Of a stretch of DNA of 32,401 bases, positions 1-8,671 are shown piece by piece. The position numbers were made by a program, and so were the translations under genes. How positions within the stretch are numbered: position 1 is the stretch's first letter; the number at the start of each line of letters is the position of its first letter. The DNA lies in contig JAHBAA010000029.1 in assembly GCA_018385425.1 (NCBI GenBank), positions 1 through 32,401 of the forward strand, given 5' to 3'. The DNA is from Acetatifactor sp. (GTDB taxonomy: Bacteria; Bacillota; Clostridia; Lachnospirales; Lachnospiraceae). A model generated the notes under the pieces. That model made no database searches. It was given only the letters and a program-made list of their open reading frames with translations, and had not been told where the DNA came from.

Positions 1-1234
1 GCTTGGAGAACAGGTCGATAGGCCACTTCTCAAGTGCCTCAGCCATAATCGTATGGTTGGTATATGCACAGGTTCTGGTGGTGTTATCCCATGCCTCGTC
101 CCAACCGAGACGATAGTCATCCAAAAGGATACGCATCAGCTCAGGGATGGCCACGGTAGGATGGGTATCGTTCAGCTGGAAGGTAACCTTCTCGGGAAGC
201 TGTCTGATATCATTGTGTTTTCTCATAAACTTCTCTACTGCTTCCTGAACAGAGGCAGAGATAAAGAAATACTGCTGCTTTAAGCGAAGCTCTTTGCCGG
301 CATAGTGGTTGTCGTTGGGATAAAGCACCTCGACAATATTTCTGGCAAGGTTCTCCTGCTCCACCGCCTTACGGTAATCACCCTTGTCAAAGGAATCCAG
401 CTGGAATACCTCCATGGGCTCAGCATCCCAGATACGAAGGGTATTCACGATGCCGTTGCCGTATCCCACGATGGGAAGATCAAAGGGAATGGCTCTCACT
501 GCCTGGTAATCCTCCTGCACGAAGCGCGCATTACCATACTCATCCGCATACATGGACACATGTCCGCCAAACTTCACCACCTTTGCATACTCCGGTCTGC
601 GAAGCTCGAAGGGATTGCCGTTCTTCAGCCAGTTGTCGGGTACTTCTACCTGATAACCGTCCTTGATGGTCTGCTTGAACATACCATAGCGATAGCGGAT
701 ACCGCATCCGTATGCAGGGTAGCCCAGAGTAGCCAGGGAATCCAGGAAGCATGCTGCCAGTCTGCCCAGACCACCGTTGCCCAGTGCTGCATCCGGCTCC
801 TGATCCTCCACCAGATTCAAATCAAATCCCAGCTCGTCCAGTGCCTCGCGAACGGGCTTGGAAGCCTGCAGGTTAATAATATTATTGCCAAGAGCACGAC
901 CCATCAGAAACTCCATGGACATGTAGTAAACCATCTTGGGATCCTGCTTCTCATAGGCCTTCTGGGTCTCGATCCAGTTATCCATGATCTGATCCTTGAT
1001 TGCAAGGGATGTAGCCTGAAATACCTGCTGCGGAGTAGCCTCCTCCATGTCCTTGCGGTACAGAGTTCTCACATTATAGACTACACTTCTCTTGAAAAGA
1101 TCCTTGTCAAACTTCAGATTGCTCTCTTCTGAGGCAACTGCTGCTTCAGCCTTTGCGGATACCTTCTTCTCTGCCGCAGCGTCAGTTTTCTTGGTAGCTC
1201 TCTTGGTTGTTTTCTTTGTCGTATCTTCCTTCAT
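1..1234 (-). CDS. glgP: glycogen phosphorylase, N-terminal part (runs off left edge)
   Basis: Glycogen phosphorylase (GT35) releases glucose-1-phosphate from glycogen in the cytoplasm, using pyridoxal phosphate. About 411 codons are visible; the C-terminal half, including the PLP lysine, lies outside the window. Reading the minus strand from the ATG at 1234 gives family hallmarks in order: YYMSMEFLMGRAL, ALGNGGLGRLAACFLDSLA, YGCGIRYRYGMF, and near the edge FQLNDTHPTVAIPELMRIL followed by TRTCAYTNHTI. The first about 30 residues are a Lys/Thr/Ala-rich extension (TTKKTTKRATKK) not seen in most family members; it is basic and probably disordered. A GAGGTG ribosome binding site precedes the ATG. 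The gene lies downstream of ileS with a 118-nt gap holding its own promoter-like sequence and a hairpin. The identification is secure. Confidence 0.95.
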   Translation of the reverse strand, partial: MKEDTTKKTTKRATKKTDAAAEKKVSAKAEAAVASEESNLKFDKDLFKRSVVYNVRTLYRKDMEEATPQQVFQATSLAIKDQIMDNWIETQKAYEKQDPKMVYYMSMEFLMGRALGNNIINLQASKPVREALDELGFDLNLVEDQEPDAALGNGGLGRLAACFLDSLATLGYPAYGCGIRYRYGMFKQTIKDGYQVEVPDNWLKNGNPFELRRPEYAKVVKFGGHVSMYADEYGNARFVQEDYQAVRAIPFDLPIVGYGNGIVNTLRIWDAEPMEVFQLDSFDKGDYRKAVEQENLARNIVEVLYPNDNHYAGKELRLKQQYFFISASVQEAVEKFMRKHNDIRQLPEKVTFQLNDTHPTVAIPELMRILLDDYRLGWDEAWDNTTRTCAYTNHTIMAEALEKWPIDLFSK

Positions 1235-1303
1235 ACAAAACACCTCTGCCTTTCCACTTATATACGAATCGTCTGCCCCCAAACAATCCCCCACATATAA
1301 GCT

Positions 1304-1329
1304 GCAGGGCTCCTTGGCAGGAACCCTGC
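1304..1329 (-). other. stable hairpin in the glgP 5' leader
   Basis: Two 11-nt arms (1304-1314 and 1319-1329) pair around a 4-nt loop, with one G-U wobble in the transcript. No uridine run follows in either direction, so it is not a standard intrinsic terminator. Given the predicted start near 1327, it would sit at the extreme 5' end of the glgP mRNA, a position often associated with mRNA stabilisation. Function is inferred. Confidence 0.45.
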
Positions 1330-1333
1330 GCCA

Positions 1334-1363
1334 ATCATAGCATAATTTGGTACTATTTTACAA
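1334..1363 (-). promoter_or_regulatory. candidate promoter of glgP
   Basis: On the minus strand a TTGTAA -35 (1358-1363) and a TATGAT -10 (1334-1339) are separated by 18 nt. The -35 overlaps the end of ileS. Transcription would start near 1327, at the foot of the hairpin at 1304-1329. The call rests on consensus match only. Confidence 0.5.
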
Positions 1364-4300
1364 CCTTTTCCAACGAAATTGTAACATTTTCACCATTCAC
1401 GTTCCAATCCTTGGTCACTTGGAAGGTATTTTCCACAGTGAGTTCGTCAGCCAAAACCTTGGAACAGATGGCCTCCGCATTTCTTGCAGCAAGATCTGCG
1501 AGTTTCTGGTTGCCGTTTAAAGACACTCTGATGTGGTCTGTCACCTCGAAGTCTGCATCCTTACGCATGGTCTGGATCTTGCTGATGATCTCGTACACGA
1601 AGCCTTCCTCGATCAGTTCTTCCGTCAGGTTCGTATCCAGCACAACGGTCAGTTTGTTGTTCTCCTGGGATACATAGCCCTCCTTCTGCGCCATATCGAT
1701 GAGCAGATCGTCCTTGGTCAGTTCTACGGTCACATCTCCTACCATGAATGTGAGCTTTCCGTTTGCGTTCAGCTCATCCATGGCTGCATTGCCGTCCAGC
1801 GCAGCCAGTGTCTTCTGAATACCGCCCAGCTGCTTGCCGTATTTGGGTCCTACGGTGCGAAGCTGGGGCTTGAAGGTGTAAGAAGTAAAGTCTCTCACGT
1901 CGTCGGTGAATACCACTTCCTTCACATTCAGCTCATCCTTGATGATATCGGTGTAGAAGGAATCCAGCGTAAAGTCTGCCTTGATGTACATTCTGCTGAT
2001 GGGCTGACGGTTCTTGATGGCTGCATCGTTACGGCACGCACGTCCCATGACAACAGCCTCCAGAACATCCTCCATATTCTTCTCCAATTCCTTATCGATG
2101 AAGGACTGCTCCACTACAGGATAATCGCACAGATGAATGCTCTCGGGAGCGCTGGGATCGATACTGCGCACCAGATTCTGGTAGATATCCTCGGTCATAA
2201 AAGGAATCATGGGTGCTGCCGCCTTACAGATCGTCACCAGCGCGGTGTACAGCGTCATGTAAGCGTTGATCTTATCCTGTTCCATTCCCTTGGCCCAGAA
2301 ACGCTCACGGCTGCGGCGCACATACCAGTTGCTCATCTCATCCACGAAATCCTGCAGTGCCTTGCCTGCCTCAGGAATGCGATACTGATCCAGATTGTCG
2401 TCTACCTCTCCCACTACCGTGTTCAGTCTGGAGAGGAGCCACTTATCCATGACGGGCAGTTTGTCATACTCAAGCGTGTACTTGGTAGCGTCAAACTGAT
2501 CGATGTTGGCGTACAGCACGAAAAATGCGTAGGTATTCCACAGGGTACCCATGAACTTGCGCTGTCCCTCCTGCACCAGCTTGCCGGAGAAACGCTTGGG
2601 GATCCAGGGCGCACTTGCAGTGTAGAAGTACCAGCGGATCGCATCTGCGCCGTAGGTCTCCAGCGCCTCAAAAGGATCTACTGCATTGCCCTTAGACTTA
2701 CTCATCTTCTGACCGTTCTCATCCTGTACATGACCAAGAACGATAACATTTTCGTAAGGAGCCTTGTTAAAGAGCAGGGTGGACTCCGCCATCAGGGAAT
2801 GAAACCATCCTCTGGTCTGGTCGACTGCCTCAGAGATAAACTTTGCAGGGAACTGCTGCTCGAAGAGCTCTTTATTTTCAAAAGGATAGTGATGCTGTGC
2901 GAAGGGCATTGCACCGGAGTCGAACCAGCAGTCCAGAACCTCGGGTACACGCTTCATGGTTTTGCCGCAGTCAGGGCACTTCATGGTGACAGCGTCGATG
3001 TAAGGTCTGTGAAGCTCCACCTTGGCTGCCTCGGGGTCGCCGGCACGCTCAGCCAGCTCTGCGCGGCTGCCGATGCACTCCAAGTGACCGCACTGACACT
3101 CCCAGATATTTAAGGGAGTTCCCCAGTAACGGTTGCGGGAGATGGCCCAGTCCTGAATATTCTCCAGCCAGTTGCCGAAGCGTCCGCTTCCGATGGACTC
3201 GGGGATCCAGTTGACCGTGTTGTTGTTGCGGATCAGGTCCTCCTTCACTGCGGTCTCCTTGATGTACCAGGACTCTCTCGCATAGTAGATCAGAGGAGTG
3301 TCGCATCTCCAGCAGTGCGGATATTCATGTTCAAACTTGGGCGCATCGAAGAGCTGTCCTCTTGCATCCAGATTTTTCAATACTTCAGGATCTGCCTTCT
3401 TTACGAAAAGTCCTGCGAAAGGAGTCTCCGCGGTGAGTTCACCTTTGCCGTCCACGAACTGTACGAAGGGCAGATCATAGTTGCGTCCCACATTGGCATC
3501 GTCCTCACCGAATGCAGGAGCGATGTGTACGATACCGGTACCATCGGACATTGTGACATAGCTGTCACAGGTTACGAAGAAGCCCTTCTTATTCTGTCTG
3601 TCTGCAACCGTCTTTGCACAGTCAAAGAGAGGCTCGTACTCCTTGTACTCCAGATCCTTACCGGTGTAGGTCTCCAGAATCTCGTAAGCAGCCTTGCCGC
3701 TTTCCTTGTCGGCCAGTTTCCCCAGTACGGTATCTAACAGCGCCTTGGCCATATAGTAGGTGTAGCCGTCCGCAGCAGCCACCTTCACATAGGTGTCGGT
3801 GGGATTCACGCAGAGCGCCACATTGCTGGGAAGAGTCCAGGGAGTGGTGGTCCATGCCAGGAAGTAGGCATCCTCACCGACTACCTTGAAGCGAACGATA
3901 GCGGAACGCTCCTTGACGGTCTTATAGCCCTGGGAAACCTCAGCGGTAGAAAGAGGGGTTCCGCAGCGAGGGCAGTAGGGAACGATCTTGAAGCCCTTGT
4001 ACAGAAGACCCTTGTTCCAGATCTCCTTTAACGCCCACCACTCGGACTCGATGAAGTTGTCATCGTAGGTGACATATGGATCGTCCATGTCAGCCCAGAA
4101 ACCAACGGTGCCGGAGAAATCCTCCCACATTCCCTTGTATTTCCATACAGACTCCTTACACTGTCTGATGAAGGGCTCCATACCGTAAGCCTCAATCTGC
4201 TCCTTGCCGTTTAAGCCCAGGAGCTTCTCCACCTCCAACTCCACCGGGAGACCGTGGGTATCCCAGCCGGCCTTACGGGGAACCATATAGCCCTTCATGG

Positions 4301-4517
4301 TGCGGTATCTGGGAATCATATCCTTGATGGTACGGGTCTCCACGTGGCCGATGTGAGGCTTGCCGTTTGCTGTGGGCGGGCCGTCATAGAAGGTGTAGGT
4401 AGGGCCATCCTTGCGGCTGTCGATACTCTTGCGGAAGATGTCATTCTCTCTCCAGAAACGCTCGATAGCCTTCTCACGCTCTACAAAGTTTAGACTTGCT
4501 GAAACCTGATTGTACAT
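1353..4517 (-). CDS. ileS: isoleucyl-tRNA synthetase
   Basis: Class I aminoacyl-tRNA synthetase that charges tRNA-Ile in the cytoplasm. The 1054-residue product has HIGH at residues 55-58 (in TANGKPHIGH), the editing-domain region with AWTTTPWTLPSN, a WFDSGAMPFAQ segment, and KMSKS at about 604-608. It is longer than the roughly 920-residue bacterial type, and its N-terminal wording (FVEREKAIERFW, GWDTHGLPVE) fits the eukaryote-like type that includes mupirocin-insensitive enzymes; resistance itself cannot be read from sequence. Paired cysteines (CPRCGTPL, CWRCDTPL, CPDCGKTM) may bind zinc. I chose the ATG at 4517 over the one at 4526: the AAGGA motif lies about 8 nt before the former but abuts the latter. 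Expression is controlled by the T-box leader just upstream. Confidence 0.97.
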   Translation of the reverse strand: MYNQVSASLNFVEREKAIERFWRENDIFRKSIDSRKDGPTYTFYDGPPTANGKPHIGHVETRTIKDMIPRYRTMKGYMVPRKAGWDTHGLPVELEVEKLLGLNGKEQIEAYGMEPFIRQCKESVWKYKGMWEDFSGTVGFWADMDDPYVTYDDNFIESEWWALKEIWNKGLLYKGFKIVPYCPRCGTPLSTAEVSQGYKTVKERSAIVRFKVVGEDAYFLAWTTTPWTLPSNVALCVNPTDTYVKVAAADGYTYYMAKALLDTVLGKLADKESGKAAYEILETYTGKDLEYKEYEPLFDCAKTVADRQNKKGFFVTCDSYVTMSDGTGIVHIAPAFGEDDANVGRNYDLPFVQFVDGKGELTAETPFAGLFVKKADPEVLKNLDARGQLFDAPKFEHEYPHCWRCDTPLIYYARESWYIKETAVKEDLIRNNNTVNWIPESIGSGRFGNWLENIQDWAISRNRYWGTPLNIWECQCGHLECIGSRAELAERAGDPEAAKVELHRPYIDAVTMKCPDCGKTMKRVPEVLDCWFDSGAMPFAQHHYPFENKELFEQQFPAKFISEAVDQTRGWFHSLMAESTLLFNKAPYENVIVLGHVQDENGQKMSKSKGNAVDPFEALETYGADAIRWYFYTASAPWIPKRFSGKLVQEGQRKFMGTLWNTYAFFVLYANIDQFDATKYTLEYDKLPVMDKWLLSRLNTVVGEVDDNLDQYRIPEAGKALQDFVDEMSNWYVRRSRERFWAKGMEQDKINAYMTLYTALVTICKAAAPMIPFMTEDIYQNLVRSIDPSAPESIHLCDYPVVEQSFIDKELEKNMEDVLEAVVMGRACRNDAAIKNRQPISRMYIKADFTLDSFYTDIIKDELNVKEVVFTDDVRDFTSYTFKPQLRTVGPKYGKQLGGIQKTLAALDGNAAMDELNANGKLTFMVGDVTVELTKDDLLIDMAQKEGYVSQENNKLTVVLDTNLTEELIEEGFVYEIISKIQTMRKDADFEVTDHIRVSLNGNQKLADLAARNAEAICSKVLADELTVENTFQVTKDWNVNGENVTISLEKVVK

Positions 4518-4547
4518 TGTCGTCATCCTTTCTTTCTTTCACATCAG

Positions 4548-4585
4548 AAAAATACAAAGACCCCGTCCGCAAAAGGACGAGGTCT
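4548..4585 (-). terminator. T-box intrinsic terminator of ileS leader
   Basis: The 11-bp arms 4575-4585 and 4558-4568 (one G-U pair) enclose a 6-nt loop, and TTGTATTTTT follows in the transcript. It ends 31 nt before the ileS start. It is the off-state structure of the T-box. Confidence 0.92.
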
Positions 4586-4806
4586 GATAGACTTTCGTTA
4601 ACCACCCATTACCGTTCATACGCTCCCGCAGGAGATATATGCTGTCCCTTAACGGAGGACCGCCGTTCAGGGCTACCGGACGTGAAGTACCGTCTTTTGT
4701 CCTGACTGCTCAAAAGTGATCTTCATTGCAACCCTACTCGCACCGGACTCACACCCTCACCGGCTCGCTGTGCCTTTCCTGTCACAATTACTCTCTTCGT
4801 CATCGC
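4548..4806 (-). promoter_or_regulatory. T-box riboswitch, isoleucine specifier
   Basis: The leader of ileS carries T-box landmarks in order on the minus strand: the stem I opening motif GATGACGAAGAGAGTA (about 4806-4790), AGCGAGCC and GTGAG-type stem I loop elements (about 4775-4740), a specifier loop with ATC (Ile) at 4720-4718, the T-box sequence AATGGGTGGT (4610-4601), and a terminator at 4585-4548. Uncharged tRNA-Ile is expected to pair with the ATC specifier and, through its NCCA end, with TGG in the T-box, stabilising the antiterminator and switching ileS on under isoleucine starvation. The mechanism is established for the family; the assignment of landmarks is by eye. Confidence 0.93.
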
Positions 4807-4839
4807 ATTTACTGATGCTTTTATTTTCATTAATACGAT

Positions 4840-4869
4840 ATTATAATCGCATTGTTCGAAAAATGTCAA
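4840..4869 (-). promoter_or_regulatory. promoter of ileS leader
   Basis: Perfect TTGACA (-35, 4864-4869) and perfect TATAAT (-10, 4840-4845) on the minus strand with an 18-nt spacer. Transcription would start near 4833, shortly before stem I of the T-box. Confidence 0.85.
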
Positions 4870-4936
4870 GGGTATTCCCGGGATTTACGGTGTTTTTACA
4901 ACTTTACCATAGAAATGCACTCTTTTTCCGGCGAAT

Positions 4937-5164
4937 TCATGGAATCACATCGTAACGGTCTATGACCCAGTCAATATCGGCCAGATCCGGTTCACTGTCG
5001 CAATACAGGCATTTGCAGCCGTTTTTGAGAGAAAGTGAGGCGCCGCAGTTCGGACAGGCCAGATACACCTTTTCGTTTAATACCTGTGTGACGGCTACTG
5101 CCCTGCGCCTCAGACGGACTCTGAGCTTCACCGATAACCGGTTCAGCCTAGATATCGTACACAC
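4937..5164 (-). pseudogene. small zinc-ribbon reading frame, probable gene remnant
   Basis: A 75-residue frame opens at GTG 5164, inside the last 17 nt of the beta-mannosidase gene, with an in-frame stop two codons upstream and no convincing ribosome binding site. It encodes a basic stretch (VKLRVRLRRRAVAV) and a zinc ribbon with CPNC (37-40) and C52/C55, then an acidic tail containing DIDWVIDRYD. The layout (LRVRL followed by CPNCG and a second CxxC near the C-terminus) resembles the end of the zinc-ribbon membrane protein at 13765-14769, but the segment between is shorter. I read it as the C-terminal remnant of a related gene left by a deletion. It could instead be a translated small protein coupled to the mannosidase. 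It has no visible terminator; the ileS leader promoter lies just downstream. Confidence 0.45.
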
Positions 5165-7604
5165 TTCTCAGCCGAAGCGATGTGGCATCTCCGCTGAGGA
5201 TCTCTACCCTTTTTGAGTCTCCGTTCAGATCAAAATAGTTGTCAGACAGGATCAGATCCTCTGTATCATTTAAGATCTCCACACTTCCGGCATAGGTTTT
5301 TGCAGATACCGTGAGGAAATTCCCCTCCCGGGTTACTGTAAGCTCCGGATCCCTGTAACGGAAATACTTGTGGAGCGAAAAGATCACAGTCCCTTCAGAG
5401 ACAGTCCTGCCGTCGACCACTGCCTGATAGCTTACATATTCCCCATAGATATCAATATCGGGAAGCTCCTCTTTCTCCAGCCAGACCGTGGAGAGCGCCG
5501 GTACCGTAACGGTCTTTTCCTTTGCTCGAAGCACTTTGGCCCCGGCATCCCGTATCTGCCATTTAACGGTGACTCTCTCCTCTTCTCTGGTCTCATTTGC
5601 CACATTCAGACGAATGGATTTCGGAAATGCAAAGGGAAGACGAACCAATTCCTGCCCGGCGGTCATCATACCCTCTTCCTCGCAGGAGATCATAATGGGG
5701 GCGAAGAAGCGCTTCGCCTGATAATGCAGGGCTTTCATACGCTGGCAGTAGTCGATACTGGACCAGGAGGCAACCGGCCAGCAGTCATTGAGCTGCCAAT
5801 AGACAGCGCCCATGCAACGGCTGTCATTTCGGTTTCTGCGAAGATGCTCCACACCAAGGCGGACCCCGTCTGCCTGAAGAAGCTGGGACGCATAGATCAG
5901 GGTGTCAAAATCGTAAGGATAGCGATAGTGCTGCTGCAGATACGTCATGATCTTTCCGTTGGCGGCACCGTTGCGCTGATGCTTTTCCATCACATAGGAG
6001 AAGATATTCCTGTCCCGCTCCTCATCGGTGAAGGTATCCACTGTCCTTCTGGCAGGGAAGGACTGAAAACCGAATTCCGACAGGAAACGGAAATAGTACT
6101 TGCGATACTCGGCAAAGGGCTTGTTTCCATGCCATACATCCCAGAAATGGACATCGCCCCGGTTGGGATCTCTGGGATCGTCAAAGGAACCTCCCGAGGA
6201 AGGGCTGGCAGGCCAATAGTATACCTGCGGCGCATACTTCTTCATCACCTGAGGAAGGATCCTCTCATACATAATGATATAATCACGGACCTCACTTTCC
6301 TTGCTGACCCAGAGACCGTCCTTTACAAACTGTTCCATCTCATTGTTGCCGCACATCAGGCCCAAGGATGCGTGATGACGGATACGCTTCAGGTTGTCGA
6401 TAAACTCCGCCGTGATATTCTCCTCAAATTCCGGGGTCAGGTCATAGACCGCGCAGGCGAACATAAAGTCCTCCCATACCACCAGCCCCAGTTCATCGCA
6501 CAGATCAAAGAACCAGTCGTCCGGATAATAACCGCCGCCCCACACCCGAATGGTGTTGAAATTGGCGAAGATCGCCTTCTCCAACAACGTCCTGGTAGTC
6601 TCAGGTGTCACGCGCCCCAACAGATGGTCCTCCGGAATATAGTCTGCACCCATGGCAAAGATATTGATACCATTGACACAGATGGCAAAACGCTCTCCCC
6701 ACTGATCCGGCGTGCGATCCATGGTCATGGTGCGCAGTCCGATCTTTCTCGTCCAATTGTCCACAACGGTTCCATCGGCTTTGACCAGATCCACACTGAC
6801 TGTGTACAGATTCTGCTCCCCATATCCGCGCGGCCACCAAAGTTTTGGCTCCTCGATCCGGATTTCATCCGGACAGCTTTGGCTGCGGACGATCACTTGC
6901 CCCAGGGGATCCGTAATGGTCACTTCGGTCTTCAACGTCTCCGCGTCTGCGATCTGATTGCATGCCATTTCGATCATAGGTTTGATTTCCAGCCTGACAT
7001 TTCCTTGCTCGTGATACTGCAACACTTCCACTGAATCCAAACGGGCCGTGTCCACTCCCAAAAGCCGCACCGCTCTCCAGATACCTGCGTCCGGCAGATG
7101 TGCACCCCAGTCCCAGCCAAACATACAATGCGCCTTGCGGATATGCACAAAACCATTCATGGCGTCCTCCGTGCCTCTGGTGGGCGCCTTCTCGTAAGCC
7201 TGCGCAATAAATCTCGTGGGCGAGCGAAGGATAACCCTCAGTTCATTTTCCTCACTGCTAAGCAGCTCCTTCACCGAATATCTCCAGATGCGGTGCATAT
7301 TGTCGGCGTGTCCCAGAGTGGTGCCGTTCAGTGTGATATCCGCAATGGTGTCCAGACCATCAAATTGCAGCAGCACCTCATCCGAGGCCAGCATTCCAAT
7401 ATCACAGGAAAACACCGCGCGATATTCATAATCATCGTCCATCAGGGCCAGGGCTTTATCCTCATTGTCCTTCCAGAAGGGATCCTCCATCCTTCCCTCT
7501 CTGAGCAGATCCCCATATACCGAACCGGGCACAACGGCAGGGATCCACTCCTTTTCACCAATACGGTGCATTGTCCAATTGTCGTGCAATATCCTTTCGA
7601 TCAT
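5148..7604 (-). CDS. beta-mannosidase, glycoside hydrolase family 2
   Basis: Predicted cytoplasmic exo-beta-mannosidase (818 residues, no signal peptide), removing terminal beta-mannose from manno-oligosaccharides or N-glycan fragments. The fold order is typical of GH2: N-terminal jelly roll (1-185, with WDWGAHLPDAGIWR), an immunoglobulin-like domain (about 190-295), a TIM barrel (about 300-600) and C-terminal beta domains. GNNEMEQ carries the expected acid/base (N421-E422) and FLSEFGFQSFP the nucleophile (E510). IRVWGGGYY and YWQLNDCWPVASWS are further beta-mannosidase hallmarks. GGGGAGG precedes the ATG by 7 nt. It is divergent from an AraC-type regulator, which probably controls it. Related GH2 specificities cannot be fully excluded, but the motifs favour mannosidase. 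Confidence 0.9.
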   Translation of the reverse strand: MIERILHDNWTMHRIGEKEWIPAVVPGSVYGDLLREGRMEDPFWKDNEDKALALMDDDYEYRAVFSCDIGMLASDEVLLQFDGLDTIADITLNGTTLGHADNMHRIWRYSVKELLSSEENELRVILRSPTRFIAQAYEKAPTRGTEDAMNGFVHIRKAHCMFGWDWGAHLPDAGIWRAVRLLGVDTARLDSVEVLQYHEQGNVRLEIKPMIEMACNQIADAETLKTEVTITDPLGQVIVRSQSCPDEIRIEEPKLWWPRGYGEQNLYTVSVDLVKADGTVVDNWTRKIGLRTMTMDRTPDQWGERFAICVNGINIFAMGADYIPEDHLLGRVTPETTRTLLEKAIFANFNTIRVWGGGYYPDDWFFDLCDELGLVVWEDFMFACAVYDLTPEFEENITAEFIDNLKRIRHHASLGLMCGNNEMEQFVKDGLWVSKESEVRDYIIMYERILPQVMKKYAPQVYYWPASPSSGGSFDDPRDPNRGDVHFWDVWHGNKPFAEYRKYYFRFLSEFGFQSFPARRTVDTFTDEERDRNIFSYVMEKHQRNGAANGKIMTYLQQHYRYPYDFDTLIYASQLLQADGVRLGVEHLRRNRNDSRCMGAVYWQLNDCWPVASWSSIDYCQRMKALHYQAKRFFAPIMISCEEEGMMTAGQELVRLPFAFPKSIRLNVANETREEERVTVKWQIRDAGAKVLRAKEKTVTVPALSTVWLEKEELPDIDIYGEYVSYQAVVDGRTVSEGTVIFSLHKYFRYRDPELTVTREGNFLTVSAKTYAGSVEILNDTEDLILSDNYFDLNGDSKRVEILSGDATSLRLRSVYDI

Positions 7605-7688
7605 CCATATACCTCCCCAAATTCATTTCAAAAACAGGCATCGCCTGTTCCACGATCTCCATTCTACTCTTCGACCGTTTTCGATACT

Positions 7689-7716
7689 ATGATAACACAA
7701 TATAAAAATTGTACAA
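7689..7716 (-). promoter_or_regulatory. candidate promoter of beta-mannosidase gene
   Basis: On the minus strand a TATCAT -10 (7689-7694) lies 16 nt from a weak TTGTAC -35 (7711-7716). A poor -35 fits a promoter that needs an activator such as the adjacent AraC-type protein. Consensus match only. Confidence 0.4.
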
Positions 7717-7724
7717 ACCTATTA

Positions 7725-7757
7725 TTGACAGCTTGACACATCTCATCGATCATGAGA
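7725..7757 (+). promoter_or_regulatory. candidate promoter and palindrome before the AraC-type gene
   Basis: A perfect TTGACA (7725-7730) is followed after 17 nt by GATCAT (7748-7753, 4 of 6 matches). A second TTGACA lies at 7733-7738. An inverted repeat TCTCAT/ATGAGA (7741-7746 and 7752-7757) covers the -10 and could be an autoregulatory operator. The promoter is plausible; operator function is a guess. Confidence 0.4.
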
Positions 7758-7783
7758 CTATTTCGTCAGGAGGTGCATATAAT

Positions 7784-8635
7784 ATGCAGTTTTTTGAGTA
7801 TATCGATCTGATGAATCAGCCCTATGATATTTTCTGTACGGACACACCCGATTCTCCCATGCACTGGCATTACTACAGTGAGATTCTCTATATTACAAAG
7901 GGCTCCGTACAGGTAACCTGCAGCAACAGGGAAACTCTGCTGCATCAGGGTGATCTGTGCTATTTCTACCCCACTCAGCTGCACAGTGTGACGAGAGATC
8001 CGGGCTGTATGGAAGGGGTAAATTATGCGGTCATCAAGTTCAATATACAGACCCTGAATATCCCAAAGGCGTATATTCAGCAGCTCTATGATTGTTTTGT
8101 GCACAATCTGCCGGAGATCGACTCCTGTATCGTCTTCCATGACGAGGAAAAGATCCCCTCCATCGTGGAGGAGATCCTTTCAGAATACGAAAGCAATGAT
8201 CTCATGCATATTCTGGCTGTTCAAACAGGCATCCTCTCCCTCTTGATCACTCTGGCGAGGAGAATGAAACCTTCGGCGCAGCCCATTCGAAGACAGGATG
8301 ATCGGAACCTGTCTTACTATCATATCTTAGAGTACATCGACACCCATTCCTCCGATTCTCTGGAAGTACAAAAGCTGGCGGAAATGTGCCATATGAGCTA
8401 CTCCCATTTTGCAAAGGTTTTCCGGGAACACTACGGTCTGTCCTGCAAGGAATATATCCAATATATTCGAATGAACAAAGCGCAGGATCTACTGCTCAAT
8501 TCAGAATTCGACTTAGACTATATCGCTCAGGAGACGGGCTTTTATGACTGCAGTCATTTTATCAGACAGTACAGAAAATGGCGCGGCATCACCCCGAAGC
8601 AGGAGAGGATGCGCAATCACTCCCCGTCATTTTAG
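7784..8635 (+). CDS. AraC-family transcriptional regulator
   Basis: A 283-residue regulator with an N-terminal cupin-like sensing domain (SPMHWHYYSEILYITKG, then HQGDLCYFYPTQLHSV) and a C-terminal double helix-turn-helix of the AraC/XylS type (about 183-278; LAEMCHMSYSHFAKVFREHY and IAQETGFYDCSHFIRQYRKW). The ATG at 7784 is chosen because AGGAGGTG lies 8 nt upstream; the in-frame ATG at 7709 lies in the promoter region. The divergent arrangement with the beta-mannosidase gene suggests that it senses a mannose-containing sugar and activates that gene; this is inference from position. It converges with the anti-sigma gene, with only 36 nt between the stops and no strong terminator. Confidence 0.92.
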   Translation: MQFFEYIDLMNQPYDIFCTDTPDSPMHWHYYSEILYITKGSVQVTCSNRETLLHQGDLCYFYPTQLHSVTRDPGCMEGVNYAVIKFNIQTLNIPKAYIQQLYDCFVHNLPEIDSCIVFHDEEKIPSIVEEILSEYESNDLMHILAVQTGILSLLITLARRMKPSAQPIRRQDDRNLSYYHILEYIDTHSSDSLEVQKLAEMCHMSYSHFAKVFREHYGLSCKEYIQYIRMNKAQDLLLNSEFDLDYIAQETGFYDCSHFIRQYRKWRGITPKQERMRNHSPSF

Positions 8636-8671
8636 CGAAAACATACGCTTTCCCTCTTCCTCCCCGCTTGC

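Noticed and set aside
305..1132. Plus-strand open frame of 275 codons
   Set aside because: Antisense to glycogen phosphorylase, which is clearly encoded on the minus strand.
1533..3113. Long open frame of 526 codons on the plus strand
   Set aside because: It lies antisense to the well-supported ileS gene and its translation has no domain motif; it reflects codon bias of the real gene.
5370..7034. Open frame of 554 codons on the plus strand
   Set aside because: Antisense to the beta-mannosidase gene, which has catalytic motifs and a ribosome binding site.
8636..8671. Terminator between the AraC-type gene and the anti-sigma gene
   Set aside because: Only a 4-bp AGCG/CGCT pairing with an 8-nt loop and no proper T tract is present.
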